A stretch of DNA of 64,000 nt, from NCBI RefSeq assembly GCF_009498235.1, contig NZ_CP044205.1, forward strand, positions 23,716 to 87,715, read 5' to 3'. The translations under genes and the position numbers were made by a program. Below are positions 18,235-26,545 of the stretch, piece after piece (positions within the stretch are counted from its first letter, which is position 1; each line of letters starts with the position of its first letter). The stretch is from Candidatus Methylospira mobilis (GTDB taxonomy: Bacteria > Pseudomonadota > Gammaproteobacteria > Methylococcales > Methylococcaceae). A model generated the notes under the pieces. That model saw only the letters and a list, made by a program, of their open reading frames with translations. It searched no databases and was not told where the DNA came from.

Positions 18235-19315
18235 GACTTAAACTCACCGTCTGCCCCGCCTTCAAACCGGCCAGCACTTCGACCCATTCGGCCTGCGCTT
18301 TGCCGGTGCGTATATGCCGGAGCTGTTCGTTGCCGTCTTCGACAAGGTAAACCGATTCCAGCTGGCCGCTACGATGCACCGCCGCCAGCGGCACGAACAA
18401 GCCCCGGTGATTGCCGCAGGCTTTTTCCAGTCGGGCAAACGCGCCCGGCCGCAGCGATACGGAAGCATCCAGCCCGGCCTTGATCAACGTGGTGCGCGTA
18501 TCGGCATCGAACACCGGCGAGATTTCTTCGATGGCGACCGGGTAATGATTCTGTCCGACTTGCGCCAATAATCGATCGCCCAGCTGCAGCGATGCGGCGC
18601 AGCTTTCCGGCAGCGCCGCTTCGATGCGTAGATGGCGCAGCGATTGCAGCAACAATACCGGAGCGCCCGGCATCGCGGTGTCGCCCGGCTCCAGCAGACG
18701 CCGCACCACCACTGCATCGAACGGTGCGCGCAGTTGCGTTTCCGCATCCACCGACGCGGAAACCCCGACAGCCGCGCGCGCTTCGGCTACCTGGGCGTTG
18801 GCGGTACGGGCCGCAGCCTGTGCGGCCTCCAGCATTTGCTGTGTCACAACCTCTTTTTCAAACAGGGTTTCGCTACGGCGGAGTTCGGCCGTGGTCCGCT
18901 GCGCTTGTGCTTGAGCGGCTTCCAGCGCCGAACGCGCCTGCTGCAAACGCGAACCATATTCCTTGTCGTCCAGCTGCCCCAGCACCTGCCCTGCCGTCAC
19001 CCTGTCGCCTGCGCGCACCTTCAATGCTACGATACGCGCAGCCACTCGGGAGGCGACGTGAGCAACATCTCTGGACGTTACCGACGCGGGCCAGAACTGA
19101 ATTTCATCGACATCGCGCTCGACCACCTGCGCAGTTGGAACGCTTTTATCGACGGCGTGGCGGCCTGCCGGATCGGCATGTCCCGGCTGGGTCTTGTGAG
19201 TGAAACCGCCTTGCATCCAGACCAATATCAGAATCAACCCCAGAACCGAGAGAGCGGCGTAAATGATTTTTTTGCGGGATGCTGCCTGCTGTGGCTCGTA
19301 ATCGAATTTATTCAT
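18224..19315 (-). CDS. Periplasmic adaptor (membrane-fusion) protein of the RND pump
   Basis: 363 residues from ATG 19315 with AAGGTG upstream; the longer reading to 19390 lacks support. One N-terminal membrane anchor (IIYAALSVLGLILILVWMQGG), then barrel/lipoyl halves around a helical hairpin (LQQARSALEAAQAQAQRTTAELRRSETLFEKEVVT...), typical HlyD/AcrA order. The lipoyl motif VRAGDRVTAGQVLGQLDD is visible. It bridges the RND permease to the TolC-like channel. Overlaps the permease gene at its 3' end and follows the channel gene by about 80 bases. Confidence 0.93.
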   Translation of the reverse strand: MNKFDYEPQQAASRKKIIYAALSVLGLILILVWMQGGFTHKTQPGHADPAGRHAVDKSVPTAQVVERDVDEIQFWPASVTSRDVAHVASRVAARIVALKVRAGDRVTAGQVLGQLDDKEYGSRLQQARSALEAAQAQAQRTTAELRRSETLFEKEVVTQQMLEAAQAAARTANAQVAEARAAVGVSASVDAETQLRAPFDAVVVRRLLEPGDTAMPGAPVLLLQSLRHLRIEAALPESCAASLQLGDRLLAQVGQNHYPVAIEEISPVFDADTRTTLIKAGLDASVSLRPGAFARLEKACGNHRGLFVPLAAVHRSGQLESVYLVEDGNEQLRHIRTGKAQAEWVEVLAGLKAGQTVSLSHGE

Positions 19316-19396
19316 CAGTACACCTTGATGGTATGAATCTTTGCTCTTTGAGAGTGTGAACTCGCCGCGCAAAGCGCGCGACAAACACAACAGCGG

Positions 19397-20866
19397 CTAC
19401 TTGCCGCCGCTCGTTCGACGCTCGGCTTCAAAGTCCGATTGAAACCAATACCCAATGGCTTTTTGCAGATTGGCCCGGGCAATCTGCACTTCGAAGCGGG
19501 CGGTTACCGCGCGCATTTCGCTCGCGGTGCGATCCGCTTCGGCTTCCAGATAGCGGGTAACGCCGGCCGCCCCGGCCCGGTATTGCTCATGCACCAGACG
19601 CAAGGCTTCTTCCGCCGATGTCTGCGCCGCTTCCGTTACCTGCCGGCGCGCTTCCACTTCGCTCAGATTATTCTTCGCGCGTTGAACTTCGGCATCGATA
19701 TCGAGACGCACGCGTTCACGCGCCGCCTGCGCCTCGGCCACGCGCCGCTCCGCCGCCGACACCCGCGCCGAGGTAGCGCCGCCGCCGAAAATCTCTATTT
19801 GCGCATTGACGCCTACTGTCAGGTTTTGCTTGCTGAAATTAAATTGCGGCGATGATTCGTTCAATCCATAGGCGGCGTAGGCGTCGACACGCGGCATATG
19901 CCCAGCGATTTCGGCGCGTAGCTCTTTTTCACGCATTTCCACCTGGCGCGCAGCTATCTGCATTTCCGGCCTTTGCGCCAACGCCGTGTTCAACAGGTTT
20001 TCCGTCAACGCATGTTGGGGCGCCTTGTCGTCCTTCAGGCTTTCTTTCACCACGAGCGTATCGCCCGTTCCCAACCCCAGCAGTGTCTTTAACCCCGTAT
20101 GCGCGGACTCATGCGCGTTCAAGGTTTGCAATTCGCGCTCCCTGGCCTGCGCATGCCTTACTTCCAGAGACAGCACATCGGAGCGCAGCAACGAACCCGC
20201 CTGATGCATCTCGCGCGCATGATTAAGTTCGCTGTCGACGGCGGCAAGCGAGCGGCGTGCAGCCTCAACCTCCCGCGGCGCCGTTAATACGGCGTAATAT
20301 GCGGCCGTCACTGCCGCCGCCAGTTGGTTATGCAAGGCAGCGCGTTCCAGTTCGCTCACTTCCACACCCAGCTCGGCCGCTTTTTTACGGTAATAATCGC
20401 GACCGCCTTCGAACAAGGACATCGTACCCACCAATTCCGGACGGAAGTTGCCGATATAGCCCGGATTATTAATCGTTCCCAAACTCTGCGAATCAAAACG
20501 GCGCTGAGCGACAATCGCCGAAAACGCCAGGGCCGGGTTATCGGTATAGGTGTAGCCGACCTGCCCCATCAGTTTGGGATAAAAGTTAGCCGTTGCCTCA
20601 ATTACCCTGGCTTCGGCCTGGCCGATACGCTCTTCCGCCGCCTGCATATCGGGGTTTTTGCTGAACGCCAGTTCCAGCACCTGCTCCAGAATCAAACCCC
20701 GGGCATGGAAAGCGCCGGCTGTTTTCGGTTCTGCGGCAGTAAACTCCACGGGCTCCTGCGCCGACGCGGAGTAAACCGGCGCCGCCAAAGCAATGCAGGC
20801 AGAAACCGGCAGCACGAGATTCGCGTGTATGTCAGACCAGGGAATACGTTTTATTGTTCTCACCAC
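19397..20866 (-). CDS. TolC-family outer-membrane efflux protein
   Basis: 489 residues with an N-terminal signal sequence ending ...APVYSASA. The two OEP repeats are visible as long amphipathic helices: AEERIGQAEARVIEATANFYPKL with the TolC-typical P, and the second repeat AAERRVAEAQAARERVRLDIDAEVQRAKNNL. It forms the outer-membrane channel for the downstream adaptor and RND permease. First gene of the three-gene minus-strand operon. Confidence 0.92.
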   Translation of the reverse strand: MVRTIKRIPWSDIHANLVLPVSACIALAAPVYSASAQEPVEFTAAEPKTAGAFHARGLILEQVLELAFSKNPDMQAAEERIGQAEARVIEATANFYPKLMGQVGYTYTDNPALAFSAIVAQRRFDSQSLGTINNPGYIGNFRPELVGTMSLFEGGRDYYRKKAAELGVEVSELERAALHNQLAAAVTAAYYAVLTAPREVEAARRSLAAVDSELNHAREMHQAGSLLRSDVLSLEVRHAQARERELQTLNAHESAHTGLKTLLGLGTGDTLVVKESLKDDKAPQHALTENLLNTALAQRPEMQIAARQVEMREKELRAEIAGHMPRVDAYAAYGLNESSPQFNFSKQNLTVGVNAQIEIFGGGATSARVSAAERRVAEAQAARERVRLDIDAEVQRAKNNLSEVEARRQVTEAAQTSAEEALRLVHEQYRAGAAGVTRYLEAEADRTASEMRAVTARFEVQIARANLQKAIGYWFQSDFEAERRTSGGK

Positions 20867-21027
20867 ATTAAGTTCCGCTAATCAATAGATATAATAAGGA
20901 TGTCTCATCTCCAGTTGCGCTGATCCACCCCCTGGAGAAAGGTCGGGTAGTGATTATTTGTTTTGTCAAGCAGCGCGCGGCGTCAGTTGGAAATAAAATA
21001 TCCTTCTTTGTGATATATAAAAATTAG

Positions 21028-21201
21028 GTAACTATTCAGCATACCCGCTGAAGAGGAAGTGAGGTGAGTCAGGCGAGACCTTCTGCGCCCATGGATGGGC
21101 GCAGAGAGCTTCCAGGGACGGACTTGCAGCTTGTCTCGACTGGTTTTCCTCACTTCCGACGGGCTTCGCCCAGGACTCAAAAGAACTCGCTGAATAGTTA
21201 C
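21028..21201. mobile_element. 174-bp MITE-like element with 13-bp terminal inverted repeats and 8-bp target duplication
   Basis: Ends are GTAACTATTCAGC and its exact complement. The eight bases AAAATTAG occur immediately outside both ends (21020-21027 and 21202-21209), a perfect target-site duplication. Inside are nested inverted repeats, including a 10-bp stem CTGCGCCCAT/ATGGGCGCAG (around 21085-21106) and GGAAGTGAGG/CCTCACTTCC near the ends. No transposase is encoded. The 8-bp duplication and GTAA ends recall IS66-family elements, an inference. A relative lies at 43391-43586. Confidence 0.85.
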
Positions 21202-21311
21202 AAAATTAGTTTATTAAAAACATTGATGATTTAATGCGGTGTTTTTAATCTCGCGACGCTCTATCCGACAAGCTCCTAACCCATGATTAAATTGAGCAGG
21301 AATGATATTTT

Positions 21312-21431
21312 TTAAATATCTTTACCGCTTTTATGTATCCTTTCGTCACAGTTGGACTCAAGCCACATTGCGTTAATAATGGCAAACGAGGCCGAAAAAC
21401 AAACGCCTAAAATCCAGGTGAAATACCACAT
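21312..21431 (-). CDS. cydX: Cytochrome bd oxidase small subunit CydX
   Basis: 39 residues from ATG 21431 with AGGAG upstream: starts MWYFTWILGVCFSASFAIINAMWLE, matching the CydX pattern MWYFxWILG...E with one membrane helix and a conserved acidic end. CydX stabilises the haems of the CydAB quinol oxidase in the inner membrane. It is the third gene after cydA and cydB, 30 bases from the cydB stop. An AT-rich palindrome follows the stop. That this reading frame remains intact while cydB is broken makes it useful evidence on whether the operon still functions. Confidence 0.9.
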   Translation of the reverse strand: MWYFTWILGVCFSASFAIINAMWLESNCDERIHKSGKDI

Positions 21432-21461
21432 GATTGCATCTCCTGTCATTAAATTGATCTA

Positions 21462-22585
21462 TCAATAAAGACTATGCCGGCCTGCAACAATCCTTGCTTC
21501 CGTTACCGGTCCCCAGATCACACGATAAACCCAACGCGTATAAAGCAGTACGATCGGTAAAAATACCAACGTAATCCAGAAAGCCCATAGCAGAGTCAAA
21601 TGACTGGACGTGGCGTCCCACAGGGTCAAACTGGAATTCGGATCGGTCGAGGAAATAAGCAGAAACGGGAACAGGCCGAAACCAAGCGACAGCAGAATGT
21701 CGGCTACACCCAATGAGGCCAGCACGAAAGCCAGCCAGGTAGCCTGAGTTTTCGCAATAATCCACGCGCCGAGTAAGCCGCCTATACCCAACAACGGCGC
21801 AATCCACATCCATGGATTGGACGCGTAGTGCTTAAACCAGGCTCCGGAAGGCGACATTACCACTGTTTTCGTCAACGGGTTGGATGGGGCAAAACCACCC
21901 AATGATTGCGTTATTTCGGGACGCGCCATACCGGTGAGCATCCAAAAAGCAATGATTCCTACAAACAGGACCAGCAACGGCCCCAGGACAGCGCCCGCAC
22001 CACACCTTCTGTGCGCCATTTAAGAAATATAGCCCCCTGAAACAGGGTCAGCAGCAAGCCGGTTACACCGCAAAAGAGCGCAAACGGGCTCAACAAGGCC
22101 CAGAAGGAACCGGTATAAAATGAGCGCAACTCCGTATCCAGATGAAAGGGCAAGCCAATCACCAGGTTGCCGACGAGCACACCCAATAGAATGGGCGGTA
22201 ACGCGCCGCCGGCAAACAAACCCCAGTCCCAAGCATTACGCCACGCAGGACAGGTCAATTTGCTGCGGTAATCAAAGCCGACCGGACGGAAAAACAGCGC
22301 GAACAGTACCAGCAACATGGCGGCGTAAAGCCCGGAGAACAGTGTTGCGTAGACGGGCGGCCAAACAGCAAAAATAGCGCCGCCCAGCAGTACCAGCCAA
22401 ACCTGATTGCCCTCCCATACAGGACCAATGGTATTGATAATCACGCGACGCTCGTTGTCGCTGCGTCCCAGGAACGGCAATAATGCGCCCACACCGAAAT
22501 CGAAGCCTTCGGTTATCGTGAAAACAATCGCAACAGTGCCAATCAGTATCCACCAGATCAAACGAATTGTTTCGTAATCAAACAT
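21462..22585 (-). pseudogene. cydB: Cytochrome bd quinol oxidase subunit II (CydB), frameshifted
   Basis: Two overlapping frames together cover CydB. The first (22585 to 21959) reads MFDYETIRLIWWILIG...GFDYRSKL...[10 protein letters not shown] and then runs into [10 protein letters not shown] and stop. The second (about 22010 to 21462) resumes [15 protein letters not shown]...[30 protein letters not shown]...HSLY. The break is around 21985-22005. Compared with E. coli CydB, about five residues between RTEG and the next helix are missing, so a small deletion not divisible by three is more likely than a single miscalled base. The ATG available at 22010 lacks a Shine-Dalgarno. Without full-length CydB the bd oxidase should be inactive. 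Confidence 0.85.
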
Positions 22586-22606
22586 GATGAGTCTCCCTGT
22601 CGCCGA

Positions 22607-24190
22607 TTATGTGCGGGCAGTAGCAGCAGGCACGGAAGACGTGTTCTGCTCAAAATGATAGTTTCCGGTATGCAGACTACTGGGACCCAGGCGCGCATAC
22701 TTGAACATGAGAAACAATTCGACCACCAGCAATAGGGTATAGAACAACAGGAACCCTCCGATGCTGAACCAGAGCTGATCGGTAGTGACACTGGACACAC
22801 TCAAATGCGTCGGCAGAACTCCGGAAATTGTCCAGGGTTGGCGACCGAATTCAGCAACAAACCAGCCGGTTTCAGCCGCTGTCCAGGGCAATGGAATGCA
22901 CCACACCGCCATACGCAGCAACCAGCGCTTTTGATCTGCCACGCGAGTCGAACAATAATAAAACGCCATGGCAAAAACAAACAGCATGGTAAAACCGCAT
23001 GCCACCATAATACGGAAGGTCCAAAACAGCGGCGCTACTTTCGGAATAGTGTCGTTCGCCGCCATGGCGATCTGCTCGTCATTGGCATCGACTACCTGGG
23101 GCGTATATTTTTTCAATAACAACCCATAGCCCAAATCGGCTTTATGCGCCTCGAACACATGGCGTACTTCCTGACTCTTGTTTCCACCATGCATTTTTTG
23201 TAAGGCGCCGTAGGCAACCATGCCGTTGCGTATCCGCAAGAGGCTATCCTGTTTAAGCTGTTTTAATCCTTTGACCTCTTCGTCTATCGAGCGCGTGGCG
23301 ATCAAACCGAGTACGTAAGGAATTTTGATGGCCCAACGGGTTTTCTCAGCCTGCTGATCCGGAAAACCTACCAGGGTAAAACTGGCCGGGGCCTTTTCCG
23401 TTTCCCACTCGGCCTCAATTGCAGCCAGTTTTGATTTTTGCGTTTCTCCCTGGGTATATCCGCTTTCATCTCCCAGTACAATCACCGACAGTATCGAGGC
23501 GAATCCGAATGCCGTTGCGATGGAAAACGAGCGTCGCGCAAACGCAATATCGCGCTGGTTCAGCAAATACCAGGAGCTGATACCCAGAACAAACATGGAG
23601 GCAGTCACATATCCCGCCGCAGCGGTATGAACGAATTTTACCTGGGCGACCGGGTTAAAAATCACCTCGGCAAAACTCGTCAATTCCATGCGTAAGGTTT
23701 CATAATTAAACTCAGCGCCGACCGGGTATTGCATCCAGCCATTGGCGATCAATATCCACAGTGCCGACAGACTGGTGCCCAGCGCCAAAAGCCAGGTCAC
23801 AGTCAAATGCTGCACCTTGCTTAGACGCTCCCAACCGAAAAAGAAAAGCCCGACGAAAGTGGATTCCAGAAAAAACGCCATCCAGGCCTCGCTCGCCAGC
23901 AGTGGCCCGAAAATATCGCCTACATAATGCGAATAATATGACCAGTTGGTGCCGAACTGGAACTCCATGGTAATACCGGTGGTGACACCCATCGCAAAAT
24001 TGATACCGAACAGTTTGCCCCAGAATCTGGTCATATCGCGATAGACTTCCCGGCCTGTCATCACGTAAACCGATTCCATGATGGCCAATAAGAATGTCAT
24101 TCCGAGCGTGAGCGGGACAAACAGAAAATGATAAAGCGCAGTCAAGCCAAACTGCACCCTGGAAAGCAATACAACTTCATCACCGGACAT
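22607..24190 (-). CDS. cydA: Cytochrome bd quinol oxidase subunit I
   Basis: 527 residues from ATG 24190, preceded by GGAGGAAATTC; the ATG five codons upstream is itself part of that Shine-Dalgarno. Haem-ligand His in LTALYHFLFVPLTLGM (near 19-21), the second His in VKFVHTAAAGY, the GWFVAEFGRQPW motif of the quinol site, and an insertion after it consistent with the long Q-loop form. Accepts electrons from quinol and reduces O2 in the inner membrane. Followed by cydB and cydX; preceded by an overlapping CydP-like frame. Sulfide:quinone oxidoreductase lies next upstream, and bd oxidases resist sulfide. Confidence 0.95.
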   Translation of the reverse strand: MSGDEVVLLSRVQFGLTALYHFLFVPLTLGMTFLLAIMESVYVMTGREVYRDMTRFWGKLFGINFAMGVTTGITMEFQFGTNWSYYSHYVGDIFGPLLASEAWMAFFLESTFVGLFFFGWERLSKVQHLTVTWLLALGTSLSALWILIANGWMQYPVGAEFNYETLRMELTSFAEVIFNPVAQVKFVHTAAAGYVTASMFVLGISSWYLLNQRDIAFARRSFSIATAFGFASILSVIVLGDESGYTQGETQKSKLAAIEAEWETEKAPASFTLVGFPDQQAEKTRWAIKIPYVLGLIATRSIDEEVKGLKQLKQDSLLRIRNGMVAYGALQKMHGGNKSQEVRHVFEAHKADLGYGLLLKKYTPQVVDANDEQIAMAANDTIPKVAPLFWTFRIMVACGFTMLFVFAMAFYYCSTRVADQKRWLLRMAVWCIPLPWTAAETGWFVAEFGRQPWTISGVLPTHLSVSSVTTDQLWFSIGGFLLFYTLLLVVELFLMFKYARLGPSSLHTGNYHFEQNTSSVPAATART

Positions 24191-24371
24191 ATGAATTTCC
24201 TCCATTGAGTTTTGGATCGTAGTCGCCTGTATCTGCTGCTGACGGCCTCACAAAAATGACCGCCGCAACATCGGTCGGCGACGTTTTCCCGTCGTGGCGG
24301 AAAAACACAGCCCACAATCCACACAGCAACACGATCTTCACAGCAAATACCAGGGAGAACTCTTTTTTCAG
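24180..24371 (-). CDS. cydP: CydP-like small subunit upstream of cydA (start uncertain)
   Basis: A frame reading LKKEFSLVFAVKIVLLCGLWAVFFRHDGK then a short polar tail, ending in a TGA that overlaps the cydA start by 11 bases. One N-terminal membrane helix after a Lys-rich start and the WxxFF end of the helix match CydP, the putative small subunit often encoded before cydA. The frame is open from 24416, but no ATG/GTG/TTG occurs before the GTG at 24341, which falls inside the helix. Either an unusual start (CTG 24371) is used or the gene has lost its start. Confidence 0.5.
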   Translation of the reverse strand: MKKEFSLVFAVKIVLLCGLWAVFFRHDGKTSPTDVAAVIFVRPSAADTGDYDPKLNGGNSYVR

Positions 24372-24476
24372 CGAGTAAACAGACGAGGTAGGTACGAGCT
24401 TCTTCTCGGGTTTTGGAAAAAACTACTGCTTTTTGTTTTTCTTTCCAACGCAAAAACACCAAGCTGTTGAAAGTGT

Positions 24477-24509
24477 CCTTCGACTAGCACTTGATATTCT
24501 GGTCGAAGG
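24477..24509. repeat. Inverted repeat CCTTCGAC / GTCGAAGG
   Basis: Eight-bp arms around a 17-base loop just beyond the sqr stop codon. The arms are the same as the core of the REP-like units at 33.6, 41.2, 43.4 and 44.2 kb. It could end sqr transcription although no T-run follows. Confidence 0.4.
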
Positions 24510-24539
24510 AATCGTTAAAACCTCGTATCAGGTATTGAA

Positions 24540-25823
24540 TTACTGTGGCGGCTTTTTCTTCAGGCGCAGGATCCCCATGGCTTTCAGGGGGAGTCGTTCG
24601 TAAATAGGTTCACTGACGCCCTTGCGGACCTTGCGCATGAAGTATTTTTCATACGCTATTTTGGCCCAATGTACCCAACGTCCTCTCGAAGCCCACTGCA
24701 CATTACGCGGAGGGATTTGCGGCATGGCCAGGAAAGCAACGCCGGAATCACCAAAGTCGGCCAGGCACAATGCATTCCAGGTACCCTTGTGGTCAGGCTC
24801 CTTTCCATCCAGTTGTGCGCGTATATTATGAGCCGTCGCAGTCACCATGGACTCGATCATATAACCCGTTTTGGGTGTGCCGGTGGGTACAGGCGTCTGC
24901 TCCAAGGGTGGAATGGCAATACACACACCAACCGAGTAAACATTCTTATAGGTAGGATTGCGCTGATGTTCATCGACGATAACGAAACCACGCGGATTAA
25001 CCAGCTTTTCAATACCAAGCAGCGCATCAACACCTTTGAAGGCCGGTAACATCATGCTGTGCTTGAAAGGCAGTTCGTGCTTTTTTTTCTCCTGACCGTT
25101 GTCATCTACTTCAGTGACATACATCATGCCATCTTCGATTTTGTCGACTTTGGCATTGCAAATCCAGTTGATGTGCTTGTTGCGCAGCTCGCTTTCGAGC
25201 ATGCCTTTCGTATCGCCCACGCCACCGAGCCCCAGATGACCTATGTAGGGCTCTGCGGTGACATAGGTCATTTTGACCTTGTCACGTATTTTCCGCTTGC
25301 GTAGAGCGGATTCAGCGATAAAAAGGTATTCATACGCGGGACCAAAACAGGATGCGCCTTGTACTGCACCTATCACGATGGGGCCTGGGTCCTCAACAAA
25401 TTTGCTCCAGAACACGCCAGACTCACCTGCGTGATCGACATGGCACACGGACTGGGTGTACCCATTCGGTCCCAGTCCCGGTACTTCATCGAATGCAAGC
25501 TTGGGTCCGGTAGCAATGATCAGATAGTCATAATCCACATGCTCGCCGTTAGCGAGTTCAACACGGTTATTCTCTGGCAGAAACCGCGTTACCTTCTGCT
25601 GAATAAACGTAATTTTTTTCTTTTTGAAAACCGGCGCCAACTCGACCTTGATATCGGAGGGTTTCCGCCAGTTCACTGCTACCCAAGGATTTGATGGCAC
25701 AAAATGAAAAGTGGGGGTGTCGGCAATAACGACAACCTCATCCTGTTTGCGGGCGCTTTCCTTCATTTCAAAAGCCATAGGAATACCTCCTATACCCGCA
25801 CCGACAATAACGATTTTTGCCAT
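24540..25823 (-). CDS. sqr: Sulfide:quinone oxidoreductase (FAD)
   Basis: 427 residues from ATG 25823, with GAGGAA upstream. N-terminal FAD motif IVIVGAGIGGIPMAFEM. Three Cys in SQR-like positions: SVCHVDHA (about 128), GASCFGPAYEY (about 160) and YSVGVCIAIPP (about 350), the last within the second FAD motif. A TPKTGYMIE segment and a basic amphipathic C terminus fit membrane attachment. It oxidises sulfide to polysulfide or sulfur and reduces quinone. The cytochrome bd operon lies directly downstream on the same strand. A long in-frame extension to 26006 lacks conserved residues and a Shine-Dalgarno. Confidence 0.88.
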   Translation of the reverse strand: MAKIVIVGAGIGGIPMAFEMKESARKQDEVVVIADTPTFHFVPSNPWVAVNWRKPSDIKVELAPVFKKKKITFIQQKVTRFLPENNRVELANGEHVDYDYLIIATGPKLAFDEVPGLGPNGYTQSVCHVDHAGESGVFWSKFVEDPGPIVIGAVQGASCFGPAYEYLFIAESALRKRKIRDKVKMTYVTAEPYIGHLGLGGVGDTKGMLESELRNKHINWICNAKVDKIEDGMMYVTEVDDNGQEKKKHELPFKHSMMLPAFKGVDALLGIEKLVNPRGFVIVDEHQRNPTYKNVYSVGVCIAIPPLEQTPVPTGTPKTGYMIESMVTATAHNIRAQLDGKEPDHKGTWNALCLADFGDSGVAFLAMPQIPPRNVQWASRGRWVHWAKIAYEKYFMRKVRKGVSEPIYERLPLKAMGILRLKKKPPQ

Positions 25824-25929
25824 GGTTTTTTCCTCGGTTGATATGGCTAAACTGCCTTTATTATGTCTTCTTTTGCAACCAGTACCATTTTTGATAGTTA
25901 CTGAAGCGGCTGCTTCCCCAATAACTTTG

Positions 25930-26400
25930 TTACCATCTGCACGCGATGTCAGAGCCTTGTTTACTCTGGTCTTCGGTTGTTCCGCGCCCATCTTCAGGGC
26001 AACCATATCTATGTGAAGTAAACGATAGTACTAAAATCGCCAGGCTTAATACCGCTATTGCTCCAGTGATACTCAAGAGTAGATAGAGGTGAAACTCGTT
26101 GGAGACCTTTTGCACATCAATTACCAGATGCCGTGATAAGGCCGTAATAGCGATGTAGATCAGAAACTGTACGGGTAACCGCAACGTTCTAAAATAAATG
26201 CCAACCATCGCACCCAGCTCAAGGTAAATAAACAAGAGCAGGATATCTTCCAGCGTGGCATGACCGGCTTTCATCATTTCGATATAGTCGTGTAATGCCG
26301 ACCAGACTATCGTGGAACCGATGCAGAACAAGGCCAGAAAATGGAACATGTCCACCAGAGTATCTCCGGTTTTTTTGACTATGCGGTGTCTATCGTTCAT
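25930..26400 (-). CDS. psiE: PsiE-family membrane protein
   Basis: 156 residues with four hydrophobic segments (FHFLALFCIGSTIVWSAL; LEDILLLFIYLELGAMVGIYF; PVQFLIYIAITALSRHLVID; LYLLLSITGAIAVLSLAILVLSF). The ELGAMVGIYFRTLRLPVQFLIYIAITALSRHLVID core is characteristic of PsiE, named for phosphate-starvation induction in E. coli, molecular role unknown. No Pho box was identified. Upstream of sqr on the same strand with about 100 bases between coding regions. Confidence 0.85.
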   Translation of the reverse strand: MNDRHRIVKKTGDTLVDMFHFLALFCIGSTIVWSALHDYIEMMKAGHATLEDILLLFIYLELGAMVGIYFRTLRLPVQFLIYIAITALSRHLVIDVQKVSNEFHLYLLLSITGAIAVLSLAILVLSFTSHRYGCPEDGRGTTEDQSKQGSDIACRW

Positions 26401-26545
26401 CGAGACAAGACTGTTTCGTTGGTTTCGTGGCTGTCTTGTATTCTATATTAGTAATTTCTAATATACAAGCGGCGCCAAGGCAAATATTTTCAACTGTAAG
26501 AGTAGAACGGGCAGACCTTCGCGGCATCCATGCCGTTGTCGTAGA

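Noticed and set aside
20983..21180. 65-codon frame between tolC and cydX
   Set aside because: Falls inside the MITE-like element and results from its inverted repeats.
24142..24462. 106-codon minus-strand frame upstream of cydA
   Set aside because: Overlaps the cydA start and the CydP-like frame out of phase; Cys/Arg-rich and without homology. The CydP-like frame in another phase is preferred.
25824..26006. N-terminal extension of sulfide:quinone oxidoreductase
   Set aside because: The extension is not conserved; the ATG at 25823 has a good Shine-Dalgarno and directly precedes the FAD motif.
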